Shown here in pieces: positions 49,694-62,000 of a DNA stretch of 64,000 bases. The position numbers and the translations under genes were made by a program. Location of the stretch: NCBI RefSeq assembly GCF_009870125.1, contig NC_046681.1, positions 6,771,001 to 6,835,000 of the forward strand, read 5' to 3'. This DNA comes from Drosophila pseudoobscura. Its lineage: Eukaryota; Arthropoda; Insecta; Diptera; Drosophilidae. Within the stretch, counting starts at the first letter, position 1. Each line of letters starts with the position of its first letter. The notes beneath the pieces are model-generated. The model made no database searches. It saw only the letters and a program-made list of their open reading frames with translations, and had not been told where the DNA came from.

Positions 49694-51548
49694 GTTTTAT
49701 TTTTCAAAATTGTGAATGACAATAAACAAAGGAATTATTGTAATGACTTAAATCTTTGTTCATCTAAAAATAAAAAGCAATTTTGTTTGTGATATTCACA
49801 TTTCGAAGACAGTAAAAATTATAAGAAAGAATTTTAGATGAGTATATAAATAATTATTATAGTCTGAACTAGACTTAGAACCGGAAACATCAGAAGCCGA
49901 ATACAGCTTTGTACAATTTGTTTGTTTATGGCTCCATATACATATATACATAATATATTCTTCAATATCCGCTTCGTGATAGTCATGACGATAAGACAGA
50001 TCATTTGGCGTAATTGATCAGATCAGATCGGACCACTATATCATATGGTGGTCCATTGTCCGTTACGTTACGACGTGCTCTTACATCCACTCATGACTTA
50101 CTTATTTTGTTTCATTGATTTTCTTTGAGCGTCTCTAAAATGAGTGGGAAGTGTTAGCTTCTTAAATATACCGTTATATTTCGCTCAATTTCTACGTCAA
50201 AATAGACCTGATAGAGATGAAAAATATATCTATCGATATTCCTCTAAATCTATCGGTAATCATATGAAAATCAAATTTGAAGTGTCCAAATTTATTGGCA
50301 TTTATTGCAATATCACATTGAAAAGATTGATGGCAGCTGCATCTAAAAAAGAAACCAAAACATGGTTTCCGATATTAATAAACATTTCTATAAGACTGTA
50401 GAAAATATCATCACTGATTTCGCCAGCGAAAAATCGATCTTGCTTGAGTATCGAAATTGGTATTAATTCTGCTGGGAACTACACAGAGATGAGTTTGACG
50501 CGGCGGCACCTAGCGACGAAAATTGTCAAAATGTCCACTGAAAGTAATTGAAAAAACGTTGCGAGTTGTGCTGCGTTTTGAATATCAATGGAAAGTTCGC
50601 CCGCTGGTGATCGGGAGTGCGTCGCGTTTCTCGCGAATCTTAATTGACTAAAGCCGATGCCCACGGGAGGGGGCAGCGAATCGTGACTCGAAGTTGATTT
50701 GTTTATTTACTATGCCATAGCCATAAACAATAAAGAGGCAAACCTGGAGGTGTTTAAATGGTTGGAACAATAAGTATATAAATTTGTGTTCGCTGGGAAA
50801 AGCTTTCGAGCCCATGAGGAAAACCAGTTTTATGACCAACTGGAACGCTGCGAATAACTTGTGCAAAAATACGTAAATATAATATTAATCGGTTAGTTCC
50901 ATTGAGCAATGCTCATTGCCTTTTGTAAATGTAAAATTGCCGGTTATACGGCTCTACACAAGAATTTACTGATAAGCAGCTGCTGCTGCTGCTGATGCAA
51001 GGCAAAATCCGTTCCCAAGTGCAATTTCAGTTACACATTTTGTATAATACGCAGTTTGATCTAGACATACATATTATGTATGTATGTGCTGTACACAGTG
51101 TTGATACAAATGTTCATTCAAATGTGCGGCTTGGAGTGTCAGCGGTCTTTGTTTCTTGTTGCAAAAATTGTATCAATTACCCAATTAATAAATTGACCCG
51201 GGTTTCTCGCGTGTTGGCTGGCTGATGGATTTCTGGGAGAAGGGGTATGACACATGTTACAGACTCCAACAGAGTACATGTCGCCTCCCGAAGGGTAAAT
51301 ATTTATTCGCTGATAGTGCAAGTCTGTCAAATAAATTGCTGTACATTTGTAGATCAATGCCACCAGTGGGCAGGCATTTTCCGATTACGCCTTTACTAGA
51401 TTGCAGTAGTCTATAAGCCATCAGATAGTCTGATAATTAGCGAACCTCGGACAAGATCCACAAAGTTTAACCTGAAAAACAGCCTGGTACCTAGGCAACA
51501 ACTATAGTCGGGTTGGACGACTCTGATCAGATCCATCAAGTCTCGGGC
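49694..51548. other. Spacer between the two ABCG genes
   Basis: No gene identified. A DRE (TATCGATA, 50231-50238) and further CGATA/TATCG sites up to 50460 form a small cluster. AAATATACCG near 50165 resembles Ohler motif 6. 50500-50680 has leader-like texture with a 19-codon ATG frame (50589-50648) and could be a distal first exon. The frame at 50144-50401 has no recognisable content. Confidence 0.4.
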
Positions 51549-51583
51549 GATAAGATTATCCGTCTCAGCCATTCGGCAGATAA
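51549..51583. promoter_or_regulatory. Triple GATA cluster upstream of second ABCG gene
   Basis: GATAAG (51549-51554), TTATC (51556-51560, GATAA on the minus strand) and GATAA (51579-51583) within 35 bp, about 100-150 bp upstream of the likely start site. This suggests midgut or fat-body control; inference from motif only. Confidence 0.45.
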
Positions 51584-51653
51584 CCGAAAGCTCCGACTCG
51601 GCCGTTGGGTGTCGGGTGCCGGCTCCCAGGCAGGGGCAATCGCATCGAATTAG

Positions 51654-51662
51654 TATTTAAAA
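51654..51662 (+). promoter_or_regulatory. TATA-like box of second ABCG gene
   Basis: TATTTAAAA, 26-40 bp before initiator-like TTCACG (51685-51690) and GCAGTCG (51695-51701). The start codon follows at 51816. Confidence 0.4.
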
Positions 51663-51815
51663 TTAACTTTGCATTCAATAAGAGTTCACGCAGGCAGTCG
51701 GTTCAGCTTCGTTTCGTTGGTTTATTGACCGCCTGGATGAGGGTGATATCTCTCGCATAATCAAACTTTGCATTCTGTACAGAATCGATCATAAATAAAG
51801 AGCAGCAGACGTACA

Positions 51816-54145
51816 ATGCCCGATAACGACAATGTTGGAGAAAGGCAAACAAATGGTTTGGCCCGCAACAGAGCGCAGTCGTTGGAGCTGCATTTCAGCC
51901 AAGTGAACTACCACTTGAAGACTGGTAAGTGCTTTATCAAGCGCATTCGTCATATGCCTCACAATTTGCTACTCTCTCGTCAGCCACAAAGGGTTTCACT
52001 CAGATACTGAACGAAGCATGCGGAACCTTCAAATCGGGCCGACTGACGGCCATTCTGGGCCCATCAGGGGCTGGTAAAACCACGTTGCTCAATGCTCTGG
52101 CTGGTTTCAAGTGAGTAAGCCAATTCACCGATCCTCCGAATCCTTCGACTAAACACAATCCTGTCTATGCAAACAGAATCACAGGAGTTTCGGGGCGGTT
52201 CCTTTTGAATGGTCGACCCAGAGATCTGATGGCCTTCAGAAAAATGTCGGCCTACATTGCCCAGGACTTTGTAATGCTAAATCTGCTGACTGTCGAGGAG
52301 ACCTTGTGGGTCTCCGTAGACCTGAAGACGCCCAGCGCTAAAAGCGCGCAGGAGAAGCAAAAGATTGTAAGTAGAAGAAGATCACTGGGCGGGCACACTG
52401 CTAATCACAGACGAATACTCCCTAGATAGATGACATCATAGACATACTGCAGCTCCAGTCCTGTCGACAGACTCTAGTGGGGAAAATCTCCGGAGGCGAG
52501 CAAAAGCGTCTGTCCATTGGCATTGAGCTCGCTACGAATCCCCCCATCATGTTCTTCGATGAGCCCACCAGTGGCTTGGACTGTGTGTCCAGCTACCAGG
52601 TGATTTGCCACCTGCAGCGCCTGTGCCATGATGGAAGGATTGTGGTGTGCGTGGTGCATCAGCCGGGCTCCCGACTCATGCAGCTGTTCGACGATGTTCT
52701 GGTCCTGGCTCATGGCGAGGTCTTGTACGCCGGAGAGCAGCGAACAATGCTGGCCACCTTCGAAGGGTCTGGCTACACCTGTCCCCAGTACTATAATCCA
52801 GCAGATTTTGGTATTATAAATTGCAGATAGTACTCGTTGAGAATACTAACGCCATTGCTTCTGCCCGCAGTGCTGGATGTGTGCAGCGAATCCTCCAACA
52901 CACAGCGTTGTGAGTCGCTAATCTCCCAGAATAAGCTAACACATTGCCCCAGCGGGACCAACATCCAGAAGCTCAATGTGGGTGAGGAGGGTAAGTCGCA
53001 CAGGCTATGCCTGACATTAAATCTGAGTGTGGCTAATCTTAAACAGACCCATCTTGCATCTTGCATCCCCATTGCATACTTTCTGTCCTTCTGTGTCCCT
53101 TACTCTGCTACTGTTTCCTCTGCTCTATCTGTCGCCCGTCCTTGCCCGTCCTTATCTTCCATTTCAGCAGCGCTCATCGAGATGCCCCAACAAGCTGCCT
53201 GGCCAGACCTGGCCCAGGTGCGAGTCAAGGAGCAGGTGGGGTTCTATTTCCAGCTGCGAGTGCTGCTTCGGCGCCACTTGCGCTCCATGTCCAGGGATAT
53301 GGTGGGTGAATCATGGACACCGATCGCTGCGGATTAACTGTATACTTTTTTACCCTTCTTTCTCCACGCAGATTGCCGTCCAACTGCGACTTATTATGCA
53401 TGTTGTGGTCGCTCTGCTCCTGGGCGTGGTGTACTGGCAAATAGGCAGCGATGCCGCCAAAATAGTGTCCAACGTCTCTTGTCTGCTCTTCATCATTCTG
53501 TTTGTGTTCATTGGCAACGCCATGCCCTCGATCCTGCTATGCCAGCAGGACTCTGCGGTCTTCATCAGGGAATACTACAACGGCTGGTACTCCTTGCGAG
53601 CGTACTACATATCCAAGGTGCTGGCGGACCTGCCCCTCCAGCTGACCTGCCCCACCATGTTCATCAGCATTAGCTACTTCATGACGGGCCAGCCGCCGGA
53701 GTTCGAGCGCTTTGCCATGTGCTGGGCTGTCTGCGTGATGACCGGCTTTATTGGACACTTCGTAGGCGTGATTTCCGGCACACTGTTTAGCATGCAGATG
53801 TCCATCTTCCTAGTGCCCAGCGGAACGATTCCGTTTCTCCTCTTCTCTGGCTTCTTCATTCGGCTGAACGAGCTCTCCTGGTTCCTGCGCCCCATCTGCG
53901 ATTTTTCTTTCTTCCGCTACATATTCGAAGGTCTCCTGCGAGCCATCTATGGCTATGGCCGAGGTGACCTCGACTGCCATGCGAACTTTTGCTACTACAG
54001 AACAGCAGATCAGTTTCTCAGGGATTTCGGCATGGCGGGCGACGAGTTTGGCTGGGACATGGCTGTGCTGGGGATTTTCGTTGCGCTGCTATTGTTTTTC
54101 TTTTACGTGACAGTAAACTTTTGTGTTAGACGAGCGCTAAGATGA
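51816..54145 (+). CDS. ABCG-family half-transporter (second of tandem pair)
   Basis: Seven exons: 51816-51924, 51984-52110, 52177-52366, 52426-52810, 52871-52990, 53168-53301 and 53372-54145, giving 612 residues, the usual length. Walker A GPSGAGKT is at about 62-69, signature ISGGEQKR at about 163-170, Walker [10 protein letters not shown] at about 183-191 and the H-loop VVHQPG after that. Six membrane helices fill the last 250 residues, including the GWYSLRAYY and FSGFFIRL motifs. Exon 6 begins at a CAGCAG double acceptor (53165-53170), so one alanine may be optional. It lies head to tail with the first ABCG gene; the two share the ATPase-then-membrane order but differ in linker and N-terminal length. 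Likely an exporter of lipids or sterols, substrate unknown. Its 3' end faces Cdc23. Confidence 0.93.
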
Positions 54146-54188
54146 CCCGCAAAGTACAATTTCTTAGTTTCCCAATGTAATTCTTGAA

Positions 54189-54194
54189 AATAAA
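54189..54194 (+). terminator. Poly(A) signal, second ABCG gene
   Basis: AATAAA 44 nt after the stop, only 38 bp from the stop codon of convergent Cdc23. The two 3' UTRs must nearly touch or overlap. Confidence 0.7.
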
Positions 54195-54231
54195 GTATTT
54201 TTACAAGTGGAGAGCATCGCCAAGCTGGAAC

Positions 54232-56416
54232 CTAGTCAATAGACACGCTGGATATGTCCATGGAGCTGGCCTCATCCGAGGGTGGCGGGTCGGTGGGATT
54301 CGCTGCCCGGTTCGACGTCCCAGGCGTCTCATCAACCACCGGTGTGGTTACGGTGGCTGTCGTTGTGGTGGTACTGCTCGCTGCTGGTGTCAGGCTTGCA
54401 CGACTGGATTGCGATCGACGCATCCCTTCCGACAGAGATTGGCCCGCGCGTAAGGTGCTTGATGCTCCACTGGAGCCAGCGGTCGCAGCCGCAGTTGCAG
54501 TCGTCGTGGAGGTAGTCTTTGTCGCTATGGAGGTGAAGGGTACGCGTATCCGCATATCTGGCTGCTCCCATTCCATGTCCTCCTCCTCCCCCTCCTCGGA
54601 GCTCGTCTCGGCAGTGGCCACAGCAGAGGGAGTCTTGGACTTCTTCTGCCACTCTGCACTGCGCTTCCAGTCAATGGTCTTAAGCAGCGCCTTGGCTTCC
54701 GCTTTGCGCTAAAATTCAAAGACGAATTTACTATAATTGTTCCCACTTCTGGGGTAGTACCCACTTCATCAGAGTCCAAGCATTTGTACGCATAGTAGGC
54801 TGCCCTTTCGTAGTCCCCTTTCTTCTCGTAGTAGTTCGCTAGAGTGATGAAGCCTTGGTACAGGCTCTGCTTGTCTGTGGCTGCCCGCTCATCCTCGCAG
54901 TACATGATGTAGCAATGGACCGCCGTCTCGTGGTCGCCCAGCTTCTCGTGGAGACTGGCCAGCTTGTACATGGCTATGCCCTCGATGTCGCCCACGTCAA
55001 TGGCCTTCCAGTAGCACTTCACGGCGTTCTCACACTTATCCAGCTTCTCGTAAGTCTCTCCCAAGGCTACCAGCATGCGGGAGTCGTAGGGGCGTAGTTG
55101 GTGGGCGATTTTGAAGTAGTACAAGCTGTAATAGTGCATTTTAATGATCTCATAGGCCTGACCTAGGCCATACCACGCCCGATAGTCGCGCTTGTTAACC
55201 TCCACCGCTTTGCGGTAGCTCTGTATAGCAGCGTTTGTGTTTTTCAGTTCCATAAACTCGTGGCCCATCAGAGTCCAGGCAGCGAGGTATTTGGGATTTA
55301 GCTTCAACGCGCGCTGAAAGTAGGAAATGGCCACCTGATGGTCGCAGCGTATGCTGTAGTAGTTTCCTGGGTAATTGCAGAGAATGTTGTACTCAATGAA
55401 ATGATTCGTTCGATGTGATGCGCCGAGATGGTCTTACCTATCACACAACACGTCTCAGGTCGGTATTTGTTGATGCTGACGGCCTTGTGTGCCAGCTGTG
55501 CCATTTCCGTTTTCATTTCTTTGACAAACAGCAAATTGGAGTAGGTATCGACGTTGTCCAGCCGGTAGGGATCGCTCTCCAGCAGAGCCTGATACAGTTC
55601 GATGGCCTTGTCTACATCCCTCTTATTGTGATAGACTAGGGCCATTTGAGCGATCAAATAAATGCTTTTACTGAAGCCCGACGTCTGCAGATCCTCGTAG
55701 ATCTTCAAGCCATCATCGTTGAGGTACAATTCGAGGTAGGTGTGAGCCATGAAAAAGTGTCGCATCCAGTGCCCGCCAAGTTGCAGGCCGAGCAGCTTTT
55801 TTTTCTCCATAATCAAGGGGGAAAGCTCCAGGTAGGCACTCCACAGCATGGGAACTAGACGAATGGCGTGGACCAGCATTTGTTCGGCTGCTTGGTTCAG
55901 ATCGAGGGCCTTCAGAACCACGCCATAGAGGTAGATTCCGTATCCATCCAGGCGGCTCTTACCGTACTCCGCTCTCAATGTCGAGAGGAGATCGGCCAAG
56001 TCACGCATCTGGTTTGGCTCGTTGAGATTGGCCTGGTCTGTTGTGGAGTCCAGGCGTCGCTTTTCACGTGCCAGATAGGTTGAGTAGAAGTGGAGAAATC
56101 GCGGCACACTCGACTCGCAGTTTCTCACGGCATGCGCTGCCCTGTCGTACTCGCGCACATCGTAGTAGCTTTTGGCCAGGAAGTAATCACTGTACTCCGC
56201 GGGAGCTATGCCCTCCAGCTGGCACTGGCTGAATGTGTGGTCGTCGTCGGGTGCTTCGTTATCAATTTGTACATCACTGAGCCCATGGTGCATCTCCGCC
56301 AGCCACTTGGTGCTGTGCAGGAGCCCCCGCTTGGAGCACTCGATAATCCCGCGCCGCAGCTCCTTTTTTACCTCCGGTAACAGCACGCTGAAGAACTCCT
56401 GCATTTTATTTTGCAA
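54232..56416 (-). CDS. Cdc23: Cdc23/APC8, TPR subunit of the anaphase-promoting complex
   Basis: Three exons on the minus strand: 56416-55438, 55366-54765 and 54708-54232, giving 685 residues (Cdc23 proteins are usually 560-680). The N-terminal APC8 domain (EFFSVLLPEVKKELRRGI, then KWLAEM, FLAKSYYDVREYDRAAHAV) is followed by an array of TPRs. The canonical pairs are AWTLMGHEFMELKNTNAAI, AWYGLGQAYEIIKMHYYSL and MLVALGETYEKLDKCENAV. After about residue 527 the tail becomes acidic, then Thr/Ser/Ala-rich and low complexity, ending SMDISSVSID. APC8 is part of the TPR lobe that holds co-activators and drives ubiquitination of cyclins and securin in mitosis. The promoter has one motif 1 and an array of motif 6. 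A second methionine four codons in could also start translation. Confidence 0.94.
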
Positions 56417-56466
56417 AAAACAATATTTTCATTTCACAATTTCAATTCATTTGCCGGTCTAGGGAT

Positions 56467-56477
56467 CAGTGTGACCG
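56467..56477 (-). promoter_or_regulatory. Ohler motif 1 of Cdc23
   Basis: CAGTGTGACCG on the plus strand reads CGGTCACACTG on the minus strand, 51 bp upstream of the start codon. It is the M1BP-type housekeeping core element. Confidence 0.75.
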
Positions 56478-56491
56478 CGGATTAATCGTCA

Positions 56492-56567
56492 AAATATACG
56501 GTCCGACCCTCCGAAAAATACCTAAATATACCGTCTTATTTTAAAAATATACCGTAAATATACTGAC
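56492..56567 (-). promoter_or_regulatory. Array of Ohler motif 6-like sites upstream of Cdc23
   Basis: Five GTATWTTT-type sites read on the minus strand within 76 bp. The one at 56567-56556 (GTCAGTATATTT) fits KTYRGTATWTTT fully; the others (near 56550, 56530, 56516 and 56498) are close variants such as CGGTATATTT. Motif 6 often accompanies motif 1 in fly housekeeping promoters. Confidence 0.6.
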
Positions 56568-57450
56568 GAATTCAAGTTCTCTCATACGATTCCTCGATTT
56601 TGATATTCCGTCGAATATTACTAGCTATCTAGGCCCTGCCCACATCATTTTATCCAATTAACGAACCCATTTTCCAATTGACTTGCTTTTATTGCATTTT
56701 GCGTAAAAAAAGGTTTTAGCGAAAAAGGTCAAACAAATTAAACGTAATAAAACGTAAGAGAAAAATCGTTCCAATTGTTCAATATATTTATTCCGTTGAA
56801 TAATGCTGCCTAACTAAAAACTTTAGCTTTGTCCATGTAATTTAAGGCCATTGATGAATACATTTTTTACCTGATTGACTCTTTTAAGTACTCTTTTATT
56901 GTATAGTGTAGAAAACAAGGTTTAAACAAAAAAGGTCAACAAAAAACAGTGGTAACGTAAGTGAGTATGGAATGCGCCGCCCTGCACTGCTTTCGTTTGG
57001 CCAGTGTTCAGTAATTCCAGTGGAAAAAGAAAAATAGAATTGCGGATCATAACAAAGTATGCAAAAACGATAAGGAGCAACAACAAATATTATTAAAAAC
57101 TGCCTCTTTGTTTAAATATTGTCAGACAAGCGCGTATTCCCATCGAGGGAGGGAATTCAACACTTCAAGCTCCGCTCCCCTACAAATACTTCGCTTTCAG
57201 TGTCAAAGTTCATCACTTCTTTGTTCCGTTCCCCGTATGCCTTCTCTCTTCCTCCTCATTACTGACTTAAAACTGCGCAAACAAACAACAATATTTAAAT
57301 GATTTATAACAGCTTGTCGTTATTGGCTGATTCATTTATTTCCGACTGACGGTGTTTACTTGTTAAGACCTTTATCTGTGAACGAGTCAGTGGCGCTATT
57401 TTTCGATTGGACGATTATCATTCGCCGCAACGCACAAGACATATTGCACC
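56568..57450. other. Spacer between Cdc23 promoter and the phospholipase gene
   Basis: AT-rich for most of its length, no coding frame with domain support. TCAGTG at 57387-57392 is a candidate initiator for the downstream gene, 62 bp before its start codon. TTATC (GATA on the minus strand) occurs near 57371 and 57415. Confidence 0.4.
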
Positions 57451-58911
57451 ATGAGACTCCGCTCTGGTATCCTCCTGGTGGTGCTACTGACCATCTTTTT
57501 GGAAGTAGCGGACTGCTCGTGGCCCTGGCCATTTTCCAGGAAGCACAAGCAGAATATGCCTCCGCCGCCGCCCACGCCCCCGCCAGAGCCCAAAATGTCC
57601 CCAGTAATATTTGGTGAGTTTATTGATTTTCTGCCCAAGGACGACCGAGGATGACCTTCTTTTCGGATTTTAGTGCCAGGTGATGGTGGCTCCCAGCTCG
57701 ATGCCCGCTTGAACAAGTCGAGTGCTCCCTACTTCGTGTGCGAGAAGACCCATGACTGGTTCAATCTCTGGCTCGACCTGGAGCAGCTGGTGATTCCAAT
57801 GGTGTACTGCTGGATAGACAACGTCAAGTTGTACTACGACAAGGCCACTCGTACAACGCACAATACCCCGGGAGTGGAGACACGCATACCTGGTTGGGGC
57901 AATCCCGAGGTGGTGGAGTGGATAGATCCGACGCGGAACAGTGCAGGAGCGTATTTCAAGGACATCGCTAACGTGCTCGTGGGCATGGGCTATGAGCGGA
58001 AACTGAACATACGCGGAGCACCCTTTGACTTCCGCAGAGCACCAAGTGAGATAATTTGAGTATTTCAATGCAAGTACGTGTTGGTAACTGTCTGAAAAAT
58101 CTCTGCAGATGAGAACAAACAGTTCTTCATCGACCTCAAGCAGCTTGTCGAGGAGACCTACGAGGTGAACAACCAGTCAGCCGTCACCTTCATATCGCAC
58201 AGCATGGGCAGTCCCATGACACTAGTTTTCCTGCAGCAACAGACCCTCGAGTGGAAGAACAAGTATGTGCGGCGGCAGATAAGTCTCGCCGGCGCGTGGG
58301 CTGGCAGCGTAAAGGCAGTGAAAGTCTTTGCTATGGGCGATGATCTGGACTCGTTTGCTCTGAGTGCCAAGATCCTGAGGGCTGAGCAGATTACGCATCC
58401 TTCGTCGGCCTGGCTACTGCCATCACCGTTGTTCTGGAAGCCATCCGATGTTCTGGCCACGACCCCCTCTCGTAACTATACTATGGCACAGCTCAAAGAG
58501 TTCTTCAACGACATTGACTACATGACGGGCTGGGAAATGCGCAAGGACACGTTGCGCTATACCCAAAACTTCAGTCCCCCCGATGTGGAGCTGCACTGCC
58601 TATACGGCGACGGGATAGACACAGTGGAAAGGTACCCTATTTGTGGCAAGAGATGTGAACATTCATAAAACCAATTCATATCCAACAGATTACAGTACAA
58701 AAAGAACGATATTGCTGGAGAAACGCCCAAGCTGATCATGGGTCCGGGCGATGGCACTGTGAACCAGCGATCCCTACGGGCCTGCAAGTACTGGTCGGGC
58801 TACACGAGCTCCCCCATATCGACGCTGGCCCTGCAGGGAGTGGACCACATGAAGATCCTATCGCATGAAGATGTTCTCCAATATATTCGCACTGTCATGC
58901 AGCAGCCGTAG
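57451..58911 (+). CDS. LCAT-family phospholipase (group XV phospholipase A2-like)
   Basis: Four exons: 57451-57613, 57674-58045, 58109-58631 and 58689-58911, giving 426 residues. Residues 1-22 are a signal peptide (LVVLLTIFLEVADC), followed by a proline-rich stretch (PPPPPTPPPEP). Family landmarks are VPGDGGSQLDARL, YFVCEKTHDWFNLWL, TPGVETRIPGWG and GAPFDFRRAP. The nucleophile elbow SHSMG places Ser210; Asp374 (GPGDGTVN) and His406 (GVDHMKIL) complete the triad. Relatives are lysosomal phospholipases A2/transacylases that make 1-O-acylceramide, or plasma LCAT; a secreted or lysosomal acyl-hydrolase of phospholipids is expected. D. melanogaster has paralogues of this type (CG18858, CG31683); which one corresponds was not tested. 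Confidence 0.92.
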
Positions 58912-58998
58912 TCAGACAGTAGTGGATTCTGGTACGAAATATCCAAAGTGATGATCAGTGTAAATCCTTACGATCAAATAATGCCAATTTTAATGTTA

Positions 58999-59004
58999 AA
59001 TAAA
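58999..59004 (+). terminator. Poly(A) signal of the phospholipase gene
   Basis: AATAAA 88 nt after the stop codon, followed by GTGATTG and T-rich sequence. Confidence 0.65.
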
Positions 59005-62000
59005 TGTGATTGTTTAAGTAGCACAAGTCGAAACGTGTTTTCTAGTGCAGACTACTGCCTGTCCGTCCTCTACGCTCCCCTTCCCGCCCGCAAGCAACTC
59101 GTGGAAATTGCATTTTCTTTAATTTATTCTTTATTGTTATCTTATTGATTTATGCTTATAAGATGAGATATCGAATCACGTGTTAATGTTAATGTCAATG
59201 TATAACGCTCTTTATTTCTCATTAGTGTTTCATTGGTTTCGTTTTCATTTTCATTTCATTCGGGTTTAGTTTTTATTGGTTTTCATTTTCATGTTCCTTT
59301 TAATAAATCGTTTGTTTATATGTATTTTACAAAGCGTTTACTTAGATGTATTTCCTTTTAATCATACCGAATAATCTGTTTTATTGCACTAGTATTTAAT
59401 TCTCTTCTCTTCTCTCCTCTCTTCTCACTTTCCCCTCCACCTTGCTAATTTATTGTAGTTGACATTGTTCTTTACTCTTGGTATATTTCCGTTTAGGGTA
59501 TGCGGAATGCGGTATGCTCTTGCTTATGCACTTAAGTACGGTTCAGGGTCGGGGTCGGGTACTTCGATATCCGTATAGATATCGACATATTGAGAAAAGT
59601 GTCCTCGAAGGGGGATCTTTAACTTCTCTTTAGGAGCTTAGGAGTTTCGCTTGCATTTTAGGAGAAAACTAAAGTTTTTGAATGATTTGCGTGTCCTACA
59701 CGTACGTGGCTTTAGATAAAATCAAGAAATATATATATATGCATGTATATTTACAAATTGTCTCCTCATACAAAAACCGCACTCTAGGCTAAGTGTGGAC
59801 ATTTTCCTAGAAATTGTGGCTGCCTGCGGCCTGCGTCCTGCGGGCTGGGCTCTCGCTCTCTCCAAAGCATATTACTCGTATTTTATATTTCTTCTTCAGT
59901 TAGGTGATCAATTTGTGCGGGTGTTTACTTTACGTTTCTTGTTTGCTAAATATATACATACACCGTTTATATATTTAGTATATATTTGATTTTATGTTCC
60001 TGCGTGTGAGTGTAATGTGTGTGTGTGTGTGTGTGTATGTCTGTTGTGAGTCTGTTGAGAGTTGCATTTAAAAAATGTTTTCTTTTGTTTTGTTTTTTGT
60101 CTGTTTTAGTATTTGATTTCGGGTGTGTTTGTCTTTGTTCAACAAAATTTGTGCTCTCGTTCCATAGTTGCAGTTAGGGTTTACATACGTTTGTATATAC
60201 CATATATGTATATGTAGCTATAAGTATGACGACGTGCTCTCGTCCGACTCAAATCAATGCGATCTCAAAATCAATAGCCCAAAAAATCCTCAGCTTCGAG
60301 TTCAAAGTTCTGCGCTCTCGTTCAAAGAGTTTTACGTTTAGTATAAAAAATCATTATATCGAAAGTATAAAAATCGTATTTAGCCGTACATACTCTCTCT
60401 TCTTTCTCTTTACGTTTCTCTCATATTTTAGTTTTGTTTTCGGTTTTTGTTTTTGTTTTTTTTTCTTTTTATTTCTGTTTTTTTCGTTATTAAATCTCTG
60501 TTCTTTTTCGTTTTCTTAGCAAAAGCGGGTGTATCTTCTTCAAGCAGGTATTCGAATGTTACTTGGCAGGATTATTATTTTCCATAGTACATATATATAT
60601 AATATATTTGTTGTTAAATAGTTTTTTATAAAAGCTTTGTGTTCGAGTTCTGTGAGAGTGTGTGTGTGTGTTGTGGATTGTGTATGCATGTATTTCTGTA
60701 TATATGTATTTATGCGGTGTTCCTAGGCCTGTTCTGTTCTGTTCTGTCCTGATCTGTTCTGCTCTTTTGTATAATCGTATTTTGTTTATTTGCATTTGGT
60801 TTGGATTTATAGCTAGTTATGCTTCGTTATTGTTTTATCAGATGCAATATTTAGAACTCACAATAGGCGACATTGACATTGACGACATAGCTGGCGAGTT
60901 AATTAATTAATGAAATAATTAATTACCGCTGCCCAATAGGTATCTACAATGGAATTCGCTATCAATGGGATCAATGATATCGAAATTGATTATTCTTAAA
61001 TACACTTTGTATTACATTCCTTTTCTTTTGGTTTTTCGTCTTGTAATTAAATTAATTAAAGCTTTTTCGTGTGTATGTGTCTGTGTGTGTTTTTAATCTT
61101 GATTCTAATAAAGTGTATATATCTGTAATGAGAAAACTGAACTTCATCCGAATCCGAATCCAAAAACAAAACCAAACCGAAACCAAACCAAATCAAATCA
61201 ATGAAAGTGTAAATGAAATCCTATTTACAATTGGATAATTTACTACTTACTCGCTTATCTACGTTTAGTATTCATTTCAATTTGATCGAATTGAGTTGTT
61301 CTCATCCCTCATCCCCGTCCCTCTGGTTACGGGGGCTGCTTTAACCATTAACTAGGCTCACTATTTGCATTCACTATTTGCTTACACATCAGATTTATCA
61401 ATGTCGTTAATACAATTGAATTGCCATGAATATATTGCTAATATAGTTCCTTTCAAGGACCTTTGGGGGCCAGATCAATAGACCTGCCATCCAGACTAAC
61501 ATCCTCATACCATCTCATCCCATTCCATTCCATCCCAACCCATCCCGAAAGGAACCCTGATTGGTGCTTCGGCTGGCCGAGACTACTTATTGCATAACAA
61601 TATTATCCATCTTAGAGTGTAACTAGCTCTCCTCGGCTGGCTCTGTTCTCCTCTCCCCTCCTCTGCTTTGCTTTGCTTTGCTTACTTTGCGTTTGCGCTA
61701 CACATTTGTAATTGGTTTAGATATCTAGGGCTAGGTTAAGGTAATAATTCTTTCCTCTGTGGCTCTAATTTATCCAAATCATCATCACATATCAAAAAGT
61801 TTACAAAAATTTCACTTTAGCTACAGTTTCTCCATTCTCCGTTCTCCATTCTCCACCTTGCTTTATATTGTTTATGTTTTACGTTTAGTTCATTTCGTGC
61901 GCTTCGAATAAAACATACAACAATAGACCGTCCGTTCTACCGGCGGTTATGGTTCTCGACCTTAACATCTTATCTTGTTATGTCTTTCGTTAATGATTAA

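Noticed and set aside
57396-58068. Minus-strand frames opposite the phospholipase gene
   Set aside because: Shadows of exons 1 and 2.
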